DNA of 64,000 nucleotides from Propionispora vibrioides (GTDB lineage: Bacteria > Bacillota > Negativicutes > Propionisporales > Propionisporaceae), in the NCBI RefSeq assembly GCF_900110485.1, contig NZ_FODY01000009.1:59181-123180 (forward strand), read 5' to 3'. Positions 52,998 through 61,496 of the stretch are shown here, one piece after another. How positions within the stretch are numbered: position 1 is the stretch's first letter; each line of letters opens with the position of its first letter. The notes beneath the pieces are model-generated. The model did no database searches and was not told the origin of the DNA. It worked only from the letters and a program-made list of their open reading frames with translations. A program made the position numbers and the translations under genes.

Positions 52998-53086
52998 ACA
53001 TAGCGAGGGAGCTCGTGTTTCGGGATGAGAGGAGGCTTTGGAGCCTCGACCGGCCTGATGGCTATGCCATGGGGGAACTGCTATGT
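52998..53086 (+). ncRNA. Second, divergent TPP-type riboswitch
   Basis: GGGAGCTCGTGT, ATGAGAGGAGGC, GCCTCGACC and CCTGATGGCTATGCC follow in the same order as the first element, closed by ACATAGC/GCTATGT. Core bases differ from consensus at the pyrophosphate-sensor side, so it may bind TPP weakly or a related thiamine precursor. No terminator with a T run follows; a hairpin ATCCCTG/CAGGGAT lies downstream. Confidence 0.65.
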
Positions 53087-53192
53087 GATTTTATATGCCT
53101 TTCTGTAGTATCCCTGTATGACATGGCCTGTCAGCAGGGATTAAGCATATGTACATGCTTGCCATAGATTATTACAGATGAGGTGTTTTTTG

Positions 53193-53720
53193 ATGAATCG
53201 AAATGCGGGACTCTTAAAGATGGTGATGTTATCCATGCTGGTGGCCATTGGCGTGGTGATTTCCCCTATCCTGCGGATTGAAGGGATGTGCCCGATGGCC
53301 CATGTGATCAACATTGTATGTTCTGTTTTATTGGGACCCTGGTATTCTTTGCTGTGCGCCACACTGATTGGCATCATCCGGATGATGCTAATGGGCATCC
53401 CGCCGCTGGCGTTGACCGGTGCGGTGTTTGGCGCCCTGCTGTCAGGTCTGTTGTACCGGTATTTTAAGGGACGGCTGATCTGGGCTGTTATAGGCGAGGT
53501 GCTTGGCACAGGCGTGATCGGTGCTCTTGTTTCTTATCCGGTGATGACCTTTCTGTGGGGCAAGGCCGGGCTGACCTGGACTTTTTATCTGCCGCTCTTT
53601 ATCGCGGCCACCTTGATCGGCGGTTCGATTGCCTATGTGTTTTTGACAGCTTTGAAAAAGACGGGCATGCTGGCAGTATGTCAGAGTCGGTTAGGAGCGG
53701 TGGTCTATGACAAAGGCTGA
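53193..53720 (+). CDS. thiW: ThiW, thiazole-specific ECF transporter S component
   Basis: A 175-residue membrane protein with about five or six helices, predicted to bring in hydroxyethylthiazole. The run GVVISPILRIEGMCPMAHVINI and GIIRMMLMGIPPLALTGAVFGALLSG are ThiW features (parts quoted). The ATG seven bases after GAGGTG is used. Controlled by the TPP-type riboswitches upstream and translationally coupled to thiM. The energising ECF ATPases must be encoded elsewhere. Confidence 0.9.
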   Translation: MNRNAGLLKMVMLSMLVAIGVVISPILRIEGMCPMAHVINIVCSVLLGPWYSLLCATLIGIIRMMLMGIPPLALTGAVFGALLSGLLYRYFKGRLIWAVIGEVLGTGVIGALVSYPVMTFLWGKAGLTWTFYLPLFIAATLIGGSIAYVFLTALKKTGMLAVCQSRLGAVVYDKG

Positions 53721-54537
53721 TGTTTCGCTTGCCGGGCTGCTGGCTGTCCGGCGGGAGGTGCAGGAACGCAGGCCGCTCATTCACTGCATTACCAATCCCA
53801 TTTCAATCAATGACTGCGCCAATGCCGTTCTGGCCGCCGGGGCCAAGCCGATCATGGCGGAGCATCCGGCCGAAGTGGCCGGCGTTACGGCGACGGCGGC
53901 TGCCTTGGCGGTCAATTTAGGCAATATAACTGACAGCCGCATGGCGGCCATGCGTGTATCCGGCAAAGTGGCCAGTGAACGGAAGCTGCCTTCGGTGCTT
54001 GATCTGGTCGGTGTGGGCTGCAGCCGCCTGCGTCTTGACTTTGCCAGGGAGTTTATTGCCGAATGCCGCCCTGCCGTGATCAAAGGCAACATGTCGGAAA
54101 TCAAGACGCTTAGCAAAGGAGAAAGTCATGCCCAGGGAATTGATGCCGGCGAACAGGACAGCCTGACCGGAGATAATATGGCCGATACCCTGCGTTGGCT
54201 GCGGGAGCTCTCGCTGGCTACCGGCGCAGTTATCACCGTAACCGGCCGGGTGGATGTGATTACCGATGGCCGGATCGTTTTCCTGCTGGAAAATGGCTGT
54301 GACATGCTGGCGAGGATCACGGGAACCGGCTGTATGCTCAATGTGTTGGTCGCCAGCTTTATTTCAACCGGTCGTATTTTGGCAGGCGCGGTGTTGGCGA
54401 CGGCGTTCCTAGGCATTTGTGGCGAACTTTCCTTGCCGGTAAAGGGAACCGGCATGTTCCGGGCCAATTTGCTGGATACTATATACAGTCTGACTGACGA
54501 GGAATTTAGCAAAGCTATCAGGTGGACAGTCGTATAA
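53707..54537 (+). CDS. thiM: Hydroxyethylthiazole kinase
   Basis: A 276-residue kinase that phosphorylates 4-methyl-5-(2-hydroxyethyl)thiazole for thiamine salvage. HCITNPISINDCANAVLAAGAKPIMAEHP (quoted in part) is the substrate-binding N-terminus, and ITGTGCMLN holds the catalytic Cys-containing anion hole. It overlaps thiW by 14 bases, with AGGAGCGG upstream. With ThiW it forms the thiazole salvage pair. Confidence 0.95.
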   Translation: MTKADVSLAGLLAVRREVQERRPLIHCITNPISINDCANAVLAAGAKPIMAEHPAEVAGVTATAAALAVNLGNITDSRMAAMRVSGKVASERKLPSVLDLVGVGCSRLRLDFAREFIAECRPAVIKGNMSEIKTLSKGESHAQGIDAGEQDSLTGDNMADTLRWLRELSLATGAVITVTGRVDVITDGRIVFLLENGCDMLARITGTGCMLNVLVASFISTGRILAGAVLATAFLGICGELSLPVKGTGMFRANLLDTIYSLTDEEFSKAIRWTVV

Positions 54538-54586
54538 ACGGTGAGAATATCGCGCCATCATCATATTGTCTAAAGGAGCTTAGGTC

Positions 54587-54985
54587 ATGCGACATGTAAC
54601 GGCTGCTGTTTTATTAAAGGACGGCAAGTGCCTAATCGCTAAACGGCGAACAGGCGACGCGCTGGAGCATCTGTGGGAATTTCCCGGTGGCAAGGTCGAA
54701 GAGGGGGAGACACCGCAGAAATGTCTGCAACGGGAAATCCGGGAGGAACTTCAAATCGAAGTCGCAGTGGGAGACTTTTTAACCGAAAGCATCTACGACT
54801 ACGGTCGGGGCGTTATCCGGTTAATGGCCTATATCGTCACCTGGCAAAGCGGCAGCCTGAGGCCGACCGTTCATGACGGACTTGCCTGGGTTGACGGGAA
54901 CACAATCACCGGTTATCCATTTGCCCCGGCCGATATTCCGATAGCGGAGAAGGTGAGAGAATTATTGTCCGCTGGGAAGAGTTGA
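54587..54985 (+). CDS. MutT-type NUDIX hydrolase
   Basis: A 132-residue nucleotide pyrophosphohydrolase. The complete Nudix box runs GGKVEEGETPQKCLQ then REIREELQI, with the metal-binding glutamates. WEFPGGK just before it is typical of 8-oxo-dGTP-cleaving MutT/CTP pyrophosphohydrolase enzymes. AAAGGAG precedes the ATG. Confidence 0.9.
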   Translation: MRHVTAAVLLKDGKCLIAKRRTGDALEHLWEFPGGKVEEGETPQKCLQREIREELQIEVAVGDFLTESIYDYGRGVIRLMAYIVTWQSGSLRPTVHDGLAWVDGNTITGYPFAPADIPIAEKVRELLSAGKS

Positions 54986-55036
54986 CGGATATTGGGCGAT
55001 TGCATAGTATAGTGAAAAAGAAAGGGAGTAGGCGAA

Positions 55037-55468
55037 TTGGATTATTTATGGCTGGTATTTTCTTTGCTATCGGCTGTAACGGCAGCGCTGGTGGCTATTT
55101 TTGGCAAGATTGGCCTGCAGACAGTGGACGCCAACACGGCTACAGCCGTCCGGTCGATTGTCATGGCCATTTTTTTAATGGGAGTAGTGGTATTGCAGGG
55201 GAGTGTTAAGCAGATACCAGTTATTTTGGCCGATAAAAGGACGTTGTTATTTATTGTGCTTAGCGGGATAGCCGGGGCCCTGTCCTGGTTGTTTTATTTC
55301 CTGGCCCTTAAGTACGGTAAGGTATCACAGGTAGCGCCCATTGACAAGCTGAGTGTTGTGATGGCCACGATCCTGGCTGTCATGCTGCTGGGCGAAAACA
55401 TCAGCCTGTTAAATGGCATCGGTGTCGCACTTATCGCCGCCGGAGCCATTGTGGTGGCTCTTTCCTAG
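55037..55468 (+). CDS. Half-size EamA/DMT transporter
   Basis: 143 residues with about five hydrophobic segments, one EamA repeat. The motif LAVMLLGENISLLNGIGVALIAAGAIVVAL closes the domain (quoted core LGENISLLNG). Such half-transporters dimerise; the cargo is unknown. The TTG start follows AAAGGGAG by eight bases. Its TAG stop is also the first bases of a repeat element, so the insertion may have fixed the end of the gene. Confidence 0.8.
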   Translation: MDYLWLVFSLLSAVTAALVAIFGKIGLQTVDANTATAVRSIVMAIFLMGVVVLQGSVKQIPVILADKRTLLFIVLSGIAGALSWLFYFLALKYGKVSQVAPIDKLSVVMATILAVMLLGENISLLNGIGVALIAAGAIVVALS

Positions 55469-55569
55469 AGAACCGCTGATTTAATGAGCCTGCCAGCCTG
55501 GCGAAAGTATCAGTCTGCAGCTTGTCAGGCAAAAATCAGCAACCTGTCATACGCCAGCCATGGTTCCCT
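55466..55569. repeat. Short inverted-repeat element, family 1, copy c (degenerate)
   Basis: The left end TAGAGAACCGCTGATTTAA matches the family. The right end is decayed (either AAAATCAGCAACC near 55531 or ATGGTTCCCT near 55560), so the boundary is uncertain. The gap to the beta-lactamase holds a TATAAT at 55584 and no clear -35. Confidence 0.55.
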
Positions 55570-55620
55570 GTTAAGCAAACTATTATAATGGACGTATAGA
55601 AGAAAAACAGGGGTGAAGCT

Positions 55621-56448
55621 ATGAAAAAGAGTACGATTATGACAGGGCTGATTCTTTTGTTAAGTATGCTTGTGGGGATTGTGGCAGCGGTATCGGCACG
55701 GCAGCAGGAGCCTAAGGTGATTCCCTTGGATGTAACTGCCATCAAGGTGGACGAATTTTTCCCCCGCCAGGAAGGAACATTCATTTTAAAAGATATGCAA
55801 ACCGGCAAGATGTTTGTCTACAATCCGGCCAGAGCGAATGTCCGGCAGTCGCCTTGCTCTACCTTTAAGATCATGAACTCGCTGATTGGGTTGCAGACCA
55901 AAGTGGTGCAGGACGAGTACGATGTGAAGCGCTGGGATGGCACCGACCGTGGGTTGGCGGTGTGGAACCGGGATCATACGCTGGGGTCGGCCATGCGCTA
56001 TTCCGTAGTCTGGTATTATCAGGCTATGGCCCGTGATATTGGCGCCGAGCGGATGCAGTACTGGCTGGACCAATGCTCTTACGGCAACCGGGACATCAGC
56101 GGCGGCATTGACCAGTTCTGGCTAAACAGCTCGCTGACCATTTCACCGTTGGAACAGGTTGAGTTTCTGGAGCAATTGTATGCCGGAACCCTGCCTTTCG
56201 ATAAAGATGTGATGAAGACGGTTAAACGGATGATGCTTTTAGAAGAGGGAGATACATATGCGCTGTACGGGAAAACCGGAAGCTCCAAAGACAATCTGGG
56301 CTGGTTTGTTGGGTTCGTCAATGTAAAGGGAAGGACCTATCTCTATGCTACTCAGCTTGACAGTCCGCAAGGAAATAAAACCGGCGGCGCTTTTGCCAAG
56401 AAGGTAACCCTGGATATTTTAAAAAAGTACGGCTTGATTGATAAATGA
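55621..56448 (+). CDS. Class D (OXA-type) beta-lactamase
   Basis: 275 residues with an N-terminal signal or anchor segment (about 5-25). All class D motifs are present: Ser80-Thr-Phe-Lys83, SVV at 128-130 (the SxV motif), YGN at 154-156, and KTG at 218-220. The carbamylated lysine would be Lys83, hydrolysing penicillins in the periplasm. GGGGTGAAG precedes the ATG. It has no regulator beside it and GC like its neighbours, so it looks resident rather than recently acquired. Drug range is not readable. Confidence 0.93.
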   Translation: MKKSTIMTGLILLLSMLVGIVAAVSARQQEPKVIPLDVTAIKVDEFFPRQEGTFILKDMQTGKMFVYNPARANVRQSPCSTFKIMNSLIGLQTKVVQDEYDVKRWDGTDRGLAVWNRDHTLGSAMRYSVVWYYQAMARDIGAERMQYWLDQCSYGNRDISGGIDQFWLNSSLTISPLEQVEFLEQLYAGTLPFDKDVMKTVKRMMLLEEGDTYALYGKTGSSKDNLGWFVGFVNVKGRTYLYATQLDSPQGNKTGGAFAKKVTLDILKKYGLIDK

Positions 56449-56467
56449 ATCGGAACTTATAATAAAT

Positions 56468-56513
56468 AGAGGAGCCGGGCCGCTGCATGAAAGCTGCGGG
56501 AAGGCCCCTCTCT
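56468..56513 (+). terminator. Hairpin after the beta-lactamase gene
   Basis: AGAGG-GCC pairs with GGCC-CCTCT with an inner CCGC/GCGG, but no T run follows. Termination is uncertain. Confidence 0.4.
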
Positions 56514-56536
56514 AAATAATCTGTAGGAGACTTCCG

Positions 56537-57220
56537 ATGCAAAAACAGGTGTGGCTTGTTATCGAAAGGGGAGAACCGTTTGAAATAGGGACCCGCTTAA
56601 AATTGGAACCAGGCGAATTTTGTCTGGGCCGTTCCAGCGAGAAGCAGCAGGTCGATATCAGCTTTTCCAATTTCCTTATATCCCGCTGTCATTGTTGCAT
56701 TTACCATCATAAGGATGGTCTGGAGGTTTGTGATACCGGCAGCAAGCACGGGACTTTTCTTAATGAGAAGCGCTTGCTCAGTCATAAGAAATATCCCATT
56801 CTTAGCGGTGATCGAATTTCTTTGTCGATGGGAGTGGCCGTGTTTCGGATTGTTCAGTCGGCGTTGGATGAAGTAACCATCGACTTGACACAGCCGGTGA
56901 CAGTAAGCTCTGACGGAGCTGGTGTTATACTGGATGACAGGAAACGGGAATGCCGGATTGAAGGACAGCCCATTCCGCTGACCGAAAAAGAGTGGCTCTT
57001 TCTAAAGCTGCTTTATGACCATGCCAACACGGCGGTGTCTTATGACCGGATTAAACAGGCCGTCTGGCCGGAGCGGATGAACCTAGAGCAGAATAATGCG
57101 GTAGAAGTGGGGACAGACGAAATAAATACCCTGGTGTACCGAATGCGCCGGAAGCTGGGAATGAAGGATTCCTGTTTAAAATCAGTCCGTGCTTATGGCT
57201 ATATGCTGGAAATAAAATGA
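56537..57220 (+). CDS. FHA domain fused to a winged-helix DNA-binding domain
   Basis: 227 residues. The N-terminal FHA domain has GRSS and SRCHCCIY (residues about 31-58) and NGTFLN-like HGTFLNEKRL, the phosphothreonine-binding loops. Residues about 140-227 form an OmpR/SARP-type winged helix (LTEKEWLFLKLLY, EINTLVYRMRRKL). It would bind DNA when or where a partner protein is threonine-phosphorylated. No Ser/Thr kinase is adjacent, but the PrkA operon is in the window. TAGGAGAC precedes the ATG. Confidence 0.85.
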   Translation: MQKQVWLVIERGEPFEIGTRLKLEPGEFCLGRSSEKQQVDISFSNFLISRCHCCIYHHKDGLEVCDTGSKHGTFLNEKRLLSHKKYPILSGDRISLSMGVAVFRIVQSALDEVTIDLTQPVTVSSDGAGVILDDRKRECRIEGQPIPLTEKEWLFLKLLYDHANTAVSYDRIKQAVWPERMNLEQNNAVEVGTDEINTLVYRMRRKLGMKDSCLKSVRAYGYMLEIK

Positions 57221-57359
57221 TTTACTTAGCCCTGATGGATATTACGCGGTATTTGCATAGATGTAAGTAGAGAGAATGGTAATCTATGGGGGATTTCCGG
57301 TTAGGATAAAAATAATAGGGAATGCTTTAAAAAAGCAAAATCAGATAGTTAGAATGATC

Positions 57360-57581
57360 TTAAATAGCAGGTAGACCAAAATAAAATCCGCCGTTTCCAT
57401 AATCATCGGAATCGCGGCGGATTTTTTGCTTTTCTTTATGACGTCGGTAATCATTTTTCCGGTCAACCCAGACGGGAGCCAGTTTTACTTCCGGTGTCAT
57501 GGCCCGGTTTGGCTTGCCGGGAACTTTAAGGGTATTGGGATTGATTGTACCACAGGGTATAGGCTGTTTTCGTTTAGACAT
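57360..57581 (-). CDS. Small basic protein of unknown function
   Basis: 73 residues, MSKRKQPIPCGTINPNTL..., rich in Lys, Arg and Pro, with no membrane segment and a GNGGFYFGLPAI end. GGAGGTG six bases before the ATG gives strong support; an ATG five codons earlier overlaps that site. No family recognised. Its last codons lie inside a terminator hairpin. Confidence 0.5.
   Translation of the reverse strand: MSKRKQPIPCGTINPNTLKVPGKPNRAMTPEVKLAPVWVDRKNDYRRHKEKQKIRRDSDDYGNGGFYFGLPAI
57380..57427. terminator. Bidirectional terminator inside the 3' end of the small gene
   Basis: AAAATCCGCCG pairs with CGGCGGATTTT, flanked by T runs for both strands. It overlaps the coding end of the small minus-strand gene and would stop transcripts of both directions. 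Confidence 0.75.
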
Positions 57582-57643
57582 GATCAGCACCTCCATGAGC
57601 TTATTATACTGCGGGGCACCTTACCCTTACAACTATGGATATT

Positions 57644-57773
57644 TAAAGCACCGCTGACTTATTCGCACTGCGCGTCCGATGGAACCTTTTTCACCTGGCT
57701 GTGTCAGCAAAACCTTAGCAGATGAAAAAATCCCGCCTTATGCCGGCAAGCATACCAAATCAGCGGTTCCTTA
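57644..57773. repeat. Short inverted-repeat element, family 1, copy d
   Basis: 130 bp. TAAAGCACCGCTGACTTATTC at the left (quoted in 20-base part: AAGCACCGCTGACTTATTC) matches AAATCAGCGGTTCCTTA inverted at the right. The interior CACTGCGCGTCC and GTCAGCAAAACCTT are shared with copies b and a. It ends 20 bases before the ileS promoter. Confidence 0.8.
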
Positions 57774-57793
57774 GAAATTTGCTTTAGAACCAT

Positions 57794-57823
57794 TTGACAA
57801 TTCCTATACGTAAGACGTATAAT
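57794..57823 (+). promoter_or_regulatory. ileS promoter
   Basis: Near-consensus TTGACA, 18 bases, TATAAT; transcription would start near 57830. Confidence 0.85.
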
Positions 57824-57829
57824 AGCGAT

Positions 57830-58110
57830 GAATATTTGAATCTGGTTTTACCAAAGGCTGTGAACAGGAAGAGTATTTCGGTCGGGAACCGTACAGAGAG
57901 CAGGGAAAGCTGAGAACCTGCGGGGGATTGCCGGAAGAAAATCACCTGAGAGCCGATGACTGAACTAGTGTAGTGACTCACTACTATACTTACAGTAGGT
58001 CCATTCGTATTCCTGCGTTAAAGGATAAGGTATGCAGTACCTGAATGTGAAGGTGGTATAGCGAAGGTAAACACTTCGTCCTGACAGGGGGCGAAGTGTT
58101 TTTTATTTTT
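57830..58110 (+). ncRNA. T-box leader of ileS
   Basis: Stem I shows the AGAGAG bulge (near 57893), and an Ile codon ATC at 57941-57943 followed by A is the likely specifier. The T-box itself is GAAGGTGGTATAGCG (58048-58062), with TGGT to pair with the tRNA ACCA end. The terminator is AACACTTCG pairing with CGAAGTGTT, then Ts (58070-58106). Uncharged tRNA-Ile should favour readthrough into ileS. Confidence 0.88.
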
Positions 58111-58171
58111 AACAACGATCCGCCGGGTGGCAGTGTTGTCTTAAGGAAGGAACAAGAGAAAGGGGCAGAAC

Positions 58172-61100
58172 ATGTATAAGAAAGTAAGTCCGAAAAATGA
58201 TTTTGTGGAAATGGAAAAATCCATCCTGAATTTATGGGAAGAAAAACAAGTCATTGCCAAGAACTTTGACATGAATGAAGGCAAGGAGTATTTTACCTTT
58301 TATGACGGTCCGCCGACAGCTAACGGCACACCGCATATCGGTCATGTGGTAACCAGGGTTATCAAGGACCTGATTCCCCGCTATAAGGTCATGAAAGGTT
58401 ACAAGGTGCTTCGCAAAGCCGGCTGGGACACTCACGGTTTGCCGGTGGAGCTTGAAGTGGAAAAGAAATTGGGAATTTCCGGCAAGCCGGAAATTGAAAA
58501 ATATGGTGTGGAAGCTTTCATTAAGCAATGTAAGGAAAGCGTGTTTACTTATGCCACGCAATGGAAGGAAATGTCCGAGCGGGTAGCTTATTGGATTGAC
58601 ATGGAGAATCCCTATGTAACCTATCACAACGACTATATCGAATCGGTCTGGTGGTCGTTAAAGCAGCTTTGGGATAAAGACCTGCTCTACAAAGGCCATA
58701 AGATTGTTCCCTACTGCCCGCGCTGCGGCACGGCACTGTCCTCCCATGAAGTGGCCCAGGGTTACAAGGATGTAAAGGATAGCTCGGCCTATGTTAAATT
58801 CCGGCTGAAAGGTGAAAATGCCGCCATTCTCGTCTGGACGACGACGCCTTGGACGCTGCCCAGCAACGTGGCCCTGGCGGTCAATCAAAAATATGATTAT
58901 GTGGAAGTCATCAACCAGGAAGAACACCTCATTCTGGCCAAGGAACTGCTAAGCTGCCTGGAAGGCGAATATGAAGTGGTGCGGGAATTCAAAGGCGAAG
59001 AGCTGTTGGGCAAGGAATACGAGCCCATGTTCAGCTTTGCCAAGCCGGAGAAGAAAGCCTATTATGTGGTGCACGGCGATTTTGTCACCCTCGGCGACGG
59101 CACCGGTATCGTGCATATTGCGCCGGCCTATGGGGAAGACGATAACAAGATCGGTCAGAAATATGACCTGCCCCTGGTGAACCTGGTGGATGCTCAGGGT
59201 AACTTTACCGAAGAGGTCACCCCCTGGCAGGGTCTGTTTGTCAAGAAGGCCGATGAGAAAATTCAGGCGTTCCTCAAAGAAACCAATACGCTGTATAAAG
59301 CGGAAAAATATCTTCACTCCTATCCGTTCTGCTGGCGCTGCGATACGCCGCTGCTCTACTATCCGCGGGTATCCTGGTTTGTCAGAATGTCATCCCTCCG
59401 GGACAATCTGCTGGCCAACAACGATACCATCAACTGGTATCCGGACAATGTAAAAAAAGGCCGGTTTGGCAACTTCCTGGAAAACGTCATCGACTGGGGT
59501 CTTAGCCGTGAACGCTACTGGGGCACGCCGCTGCCTATTTGGGAGTGCGACTGCGGCCACCGGGAATGCATCGGCAGTGTGGCCGAACTGAAAGAAAAAG
59601 GCCGGGCTGTAGCGGACGATATCGATCTGCATAAGCCGTACATTGATCAGGTACAGCTTGAGTGCCCGCAGTGCGGCAAGGATATGCAGCGCGTCAGCGA
59701 AGTCATCGACTGCTGGTATGACTCGGGTTCGATGCCGTTTGCTCAATACCACTATCCGTTTGAAAATAAAGAGCTGTTTGAACAAAACTTCCCGGCCCAG
59801 TTCATCTCTGAGGCAGTGGACCAGACCCGCGGCTGGTTCTATACCCTGCTGGCCATTTCAACTGCCGTATTTGATAAGAGCTCCTTTGAAAACTGCGTTG
59901 TTTTAGGCCACGTCCTGGATAAGCATGGCCTTAAGATGTCGAAGCATAAAGGCAATGTGTTGAGCCCGTTTACCGTGCTGGACCATCAGGGCGCTGATGC
60001 CTTGCGCTGGTACTTCTACACGGCCAGCGCTCCCTGGCTGCCCTCCCGTTTCTACGAGGACGCCGTAATCGAAGCGCAGCGCAAGTTCCTGAATACCCTG
60101 TGGAATGTGTATTCCTTCTATGTGCTGTATGCCGAAATCGATCAATTTGATCCGGCCAAGTACCAGGGACGGCAAAGCAGCCATGTCATGGACCGCTGGA
60201 TTATTTCCAAGCTTAATACCCTGATTCAGCGGGTGGATGAATACCTGGATACTTATAAAATCACCGGGGCGGCCGAACTGATCGAGGAGTTTACCGATGA
60301 GCTGTCCAATTGGTATGTCCGCCGCAACCGGACCCGTTACTGGTCAATGGATATGACGGAGGACAAGATTGACGCCTACCTCACCTTGCATACCGTGCTG
60401 AAAGACCTGGTGGTCGTTGCGGCTCCGTTCGTGCCATTTATTACCGAAGAAATCTATCAGAACCTGGTGGCGCCCATTTTGCCTGGCGCACCGGAAAGCG
60501 TGCATTTGTGCCTATGGCCCGAATACCGGGAGGAACTGGTTGATGTCAAACTGGAAAAGGAAATGGAATTGGCCTACAAGATTTGCGGCCTGGGCCGCAG
60601 CGCCAGAAATCTGGCCAACATCAAAAACCGCCAGCCGCTGCCTAAGATGCTTGTCAGCACCAGCGAGCTCCCCGCCTATTATGTGGACATCATCAAGGAT
60701 GAACTGAATATTAAAGAAGTCATGGTCAATGCCAATATGTCCGATTACGTAAGCTATACCATTAAGCCTAATTCACCGGTGCTAGGCAAGCTGTACGGCA
60801 AGCTGCTGCCGGGCATCCGGAAAGCGATCACCGAAGCTAACCAGATGGAACTGGCGCTTAAAGTTTCAGCCGGACAAAGCATTAGCATTGAAGTGGAGGG
60901 AACCTCCATCGAGCTGAACAGTGAAAACCTGCTGGTTACCATGAACGGTTTGGAAGGCTTCGCCTTTGCCGGCGAAGGTGAGCTGGGCGTCGTGCTGGAT
61001 ACCCATATTAGTGAAGAACTGAAAACCGAAGGCTATGCCCGGGAGATGGTCAGCAAGCTGCAGAATATGCGGAAAGACAGCCTATTTGAAGTGGTGGATA

Positions 61101-61273
61101 AGATCAACATTTATATGGCCGGCAATGAGCTATTAAAAGCCGTAGTCGAACAATATAAAGATTATATTATGAGCGAAACGCTGGCCGAGGACATCATTTT
61201 TGATGCCGACAGGGAATATACGGAAGTGAATATTAACGGTGAAAAGTTAAAGCTGGCGGTGGAGCGGCAGTAG
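58172..61273 (+). CDS. ileS: Isoleucyl-tRNA synthetase, type 2
   Basis: A 1033-residue class I synthetase. HIGH motif at 54-58 (PHIGH), KMSKH at 588-592, and the editing domain between ([27 protein letters not shown]). The string [18 protein letters not shown] and the length mark the eukaryote/archaea-like IleRS2 type, which lacks the C-terminal zinc module of IleRS1 and is generally much less sensitive to mupirocin. Controlled by the T-box upstream. AAAGGGG precedes the ATG. Confidence 0.96.
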   Translation: MYKKVSPKNDFVEMEKSILNLWEEKQVIAKNFDMNEGKEYFTFYDGPPTANGTPHIGHVVTRVIKDLIPRYKVMKGYKVLRKAGWDTHGLPVELEVEKKLGISGKPEIEKYGVEAFIKQCKESVFTYATQWKEMSERVAYWIDMENPYVTYHNDYIESVWWSLKQLWDKDLLYKGHKIVPYCPRCGTALSSHEVAQGYKDVKDSSAYVKFRLKGENAAILVWTTTPWTLPSNVALAVNQKYDYVEVINQEEHLILAKELLSCLEGEYEVVREFKGEELLGKEYEPMFSFAKPEKKAYYVVHGDFVTLGDGTGIVHIAPAYGEDDNKIGQKYDLPLVNLVDAQGNFTEEVTPWQGLFVKKADEKIQAFLKETNTLYKAEKYLHSYPFCWRCDTPLLYYPRVSWFVRMSSLRDNLLANNDTINWYPDNVKKGRFGNFLENVIDWGLSRERYWGTPLPIWECDCGHRECIGSVAELKEKGRAVADDIDLHKPYIDQVQLECPQCGKDMQRVSEVIDCWYDSGSMPFAQYHYPFENKELFEQNFPAQFISEAVDQTRGWFYTLLAISTAVFDKSSFENCVVLGHVLDKHGLKMSKHKGNVLSPFTVLDHQGADALRWYFYTASAPWLPSRFYEDAVIEAQRKFLNTLWNVYSFYVLYAEIDQFDPAKYQGRQSSHVMDRWIISKLNTLIQRVDEYLDTYKITGAAELIEEFTDELSNWYVRRNRTRYWSMDMTEDKIDAYLTLHTVLKDLVVVAAPFVPFITEEIYQNLVAPILPGAPESVHLCLWPEYREELVDVKLEKEMELAYKICGLGRSARNLANIKNRQPLPKMLVSTSELPAYYVDIIKDELNIKEVMVNANMSDYVSYTIKPNSPVLGKLYGKLLPGIRKAITEANQMELALKVSAGQSISIEVEGTSIELNSENLLVTMNGLEGFAFAGEGELGVVLDTHISEELKTEGYAREMVSKLQNMRKDSLFEVVDKINIYMAGNELLKAVVEQYKDYIMSETLAEDIIFDADREYTEVNINGEKLKLAVERQ

Positions 61274-61289
61274 TACACTGCTGAACTGT

Positions 61290-61330
61290 ACAGGGCCGGG
61301 GATATATCCCCGGCCCTGTTGCTTTTTTTC
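61290..61330 (+). terminator. Terminator after ileS
   Basis: ACAGGGCCGGGGAT pairs with ATCCCCGGCCCTGT across a two-base loop, then seven Ts shortly after. Confidence 0.9.
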
Positions 61331-61496
61331 GGATAGAAGCTGATATTGGCTCGTGCACCAATGTCTATTGACAAAAAGCTGAAAAAAATGTTAACTGGAA
61401 GTAATAAGTCTATATTGCGGTCCCTGTCAAGCTTAAAACGGAAGAAATATCGCCATAATATTGATTGATCTGGGGCCCAGTTAGGAGGAACCTATT

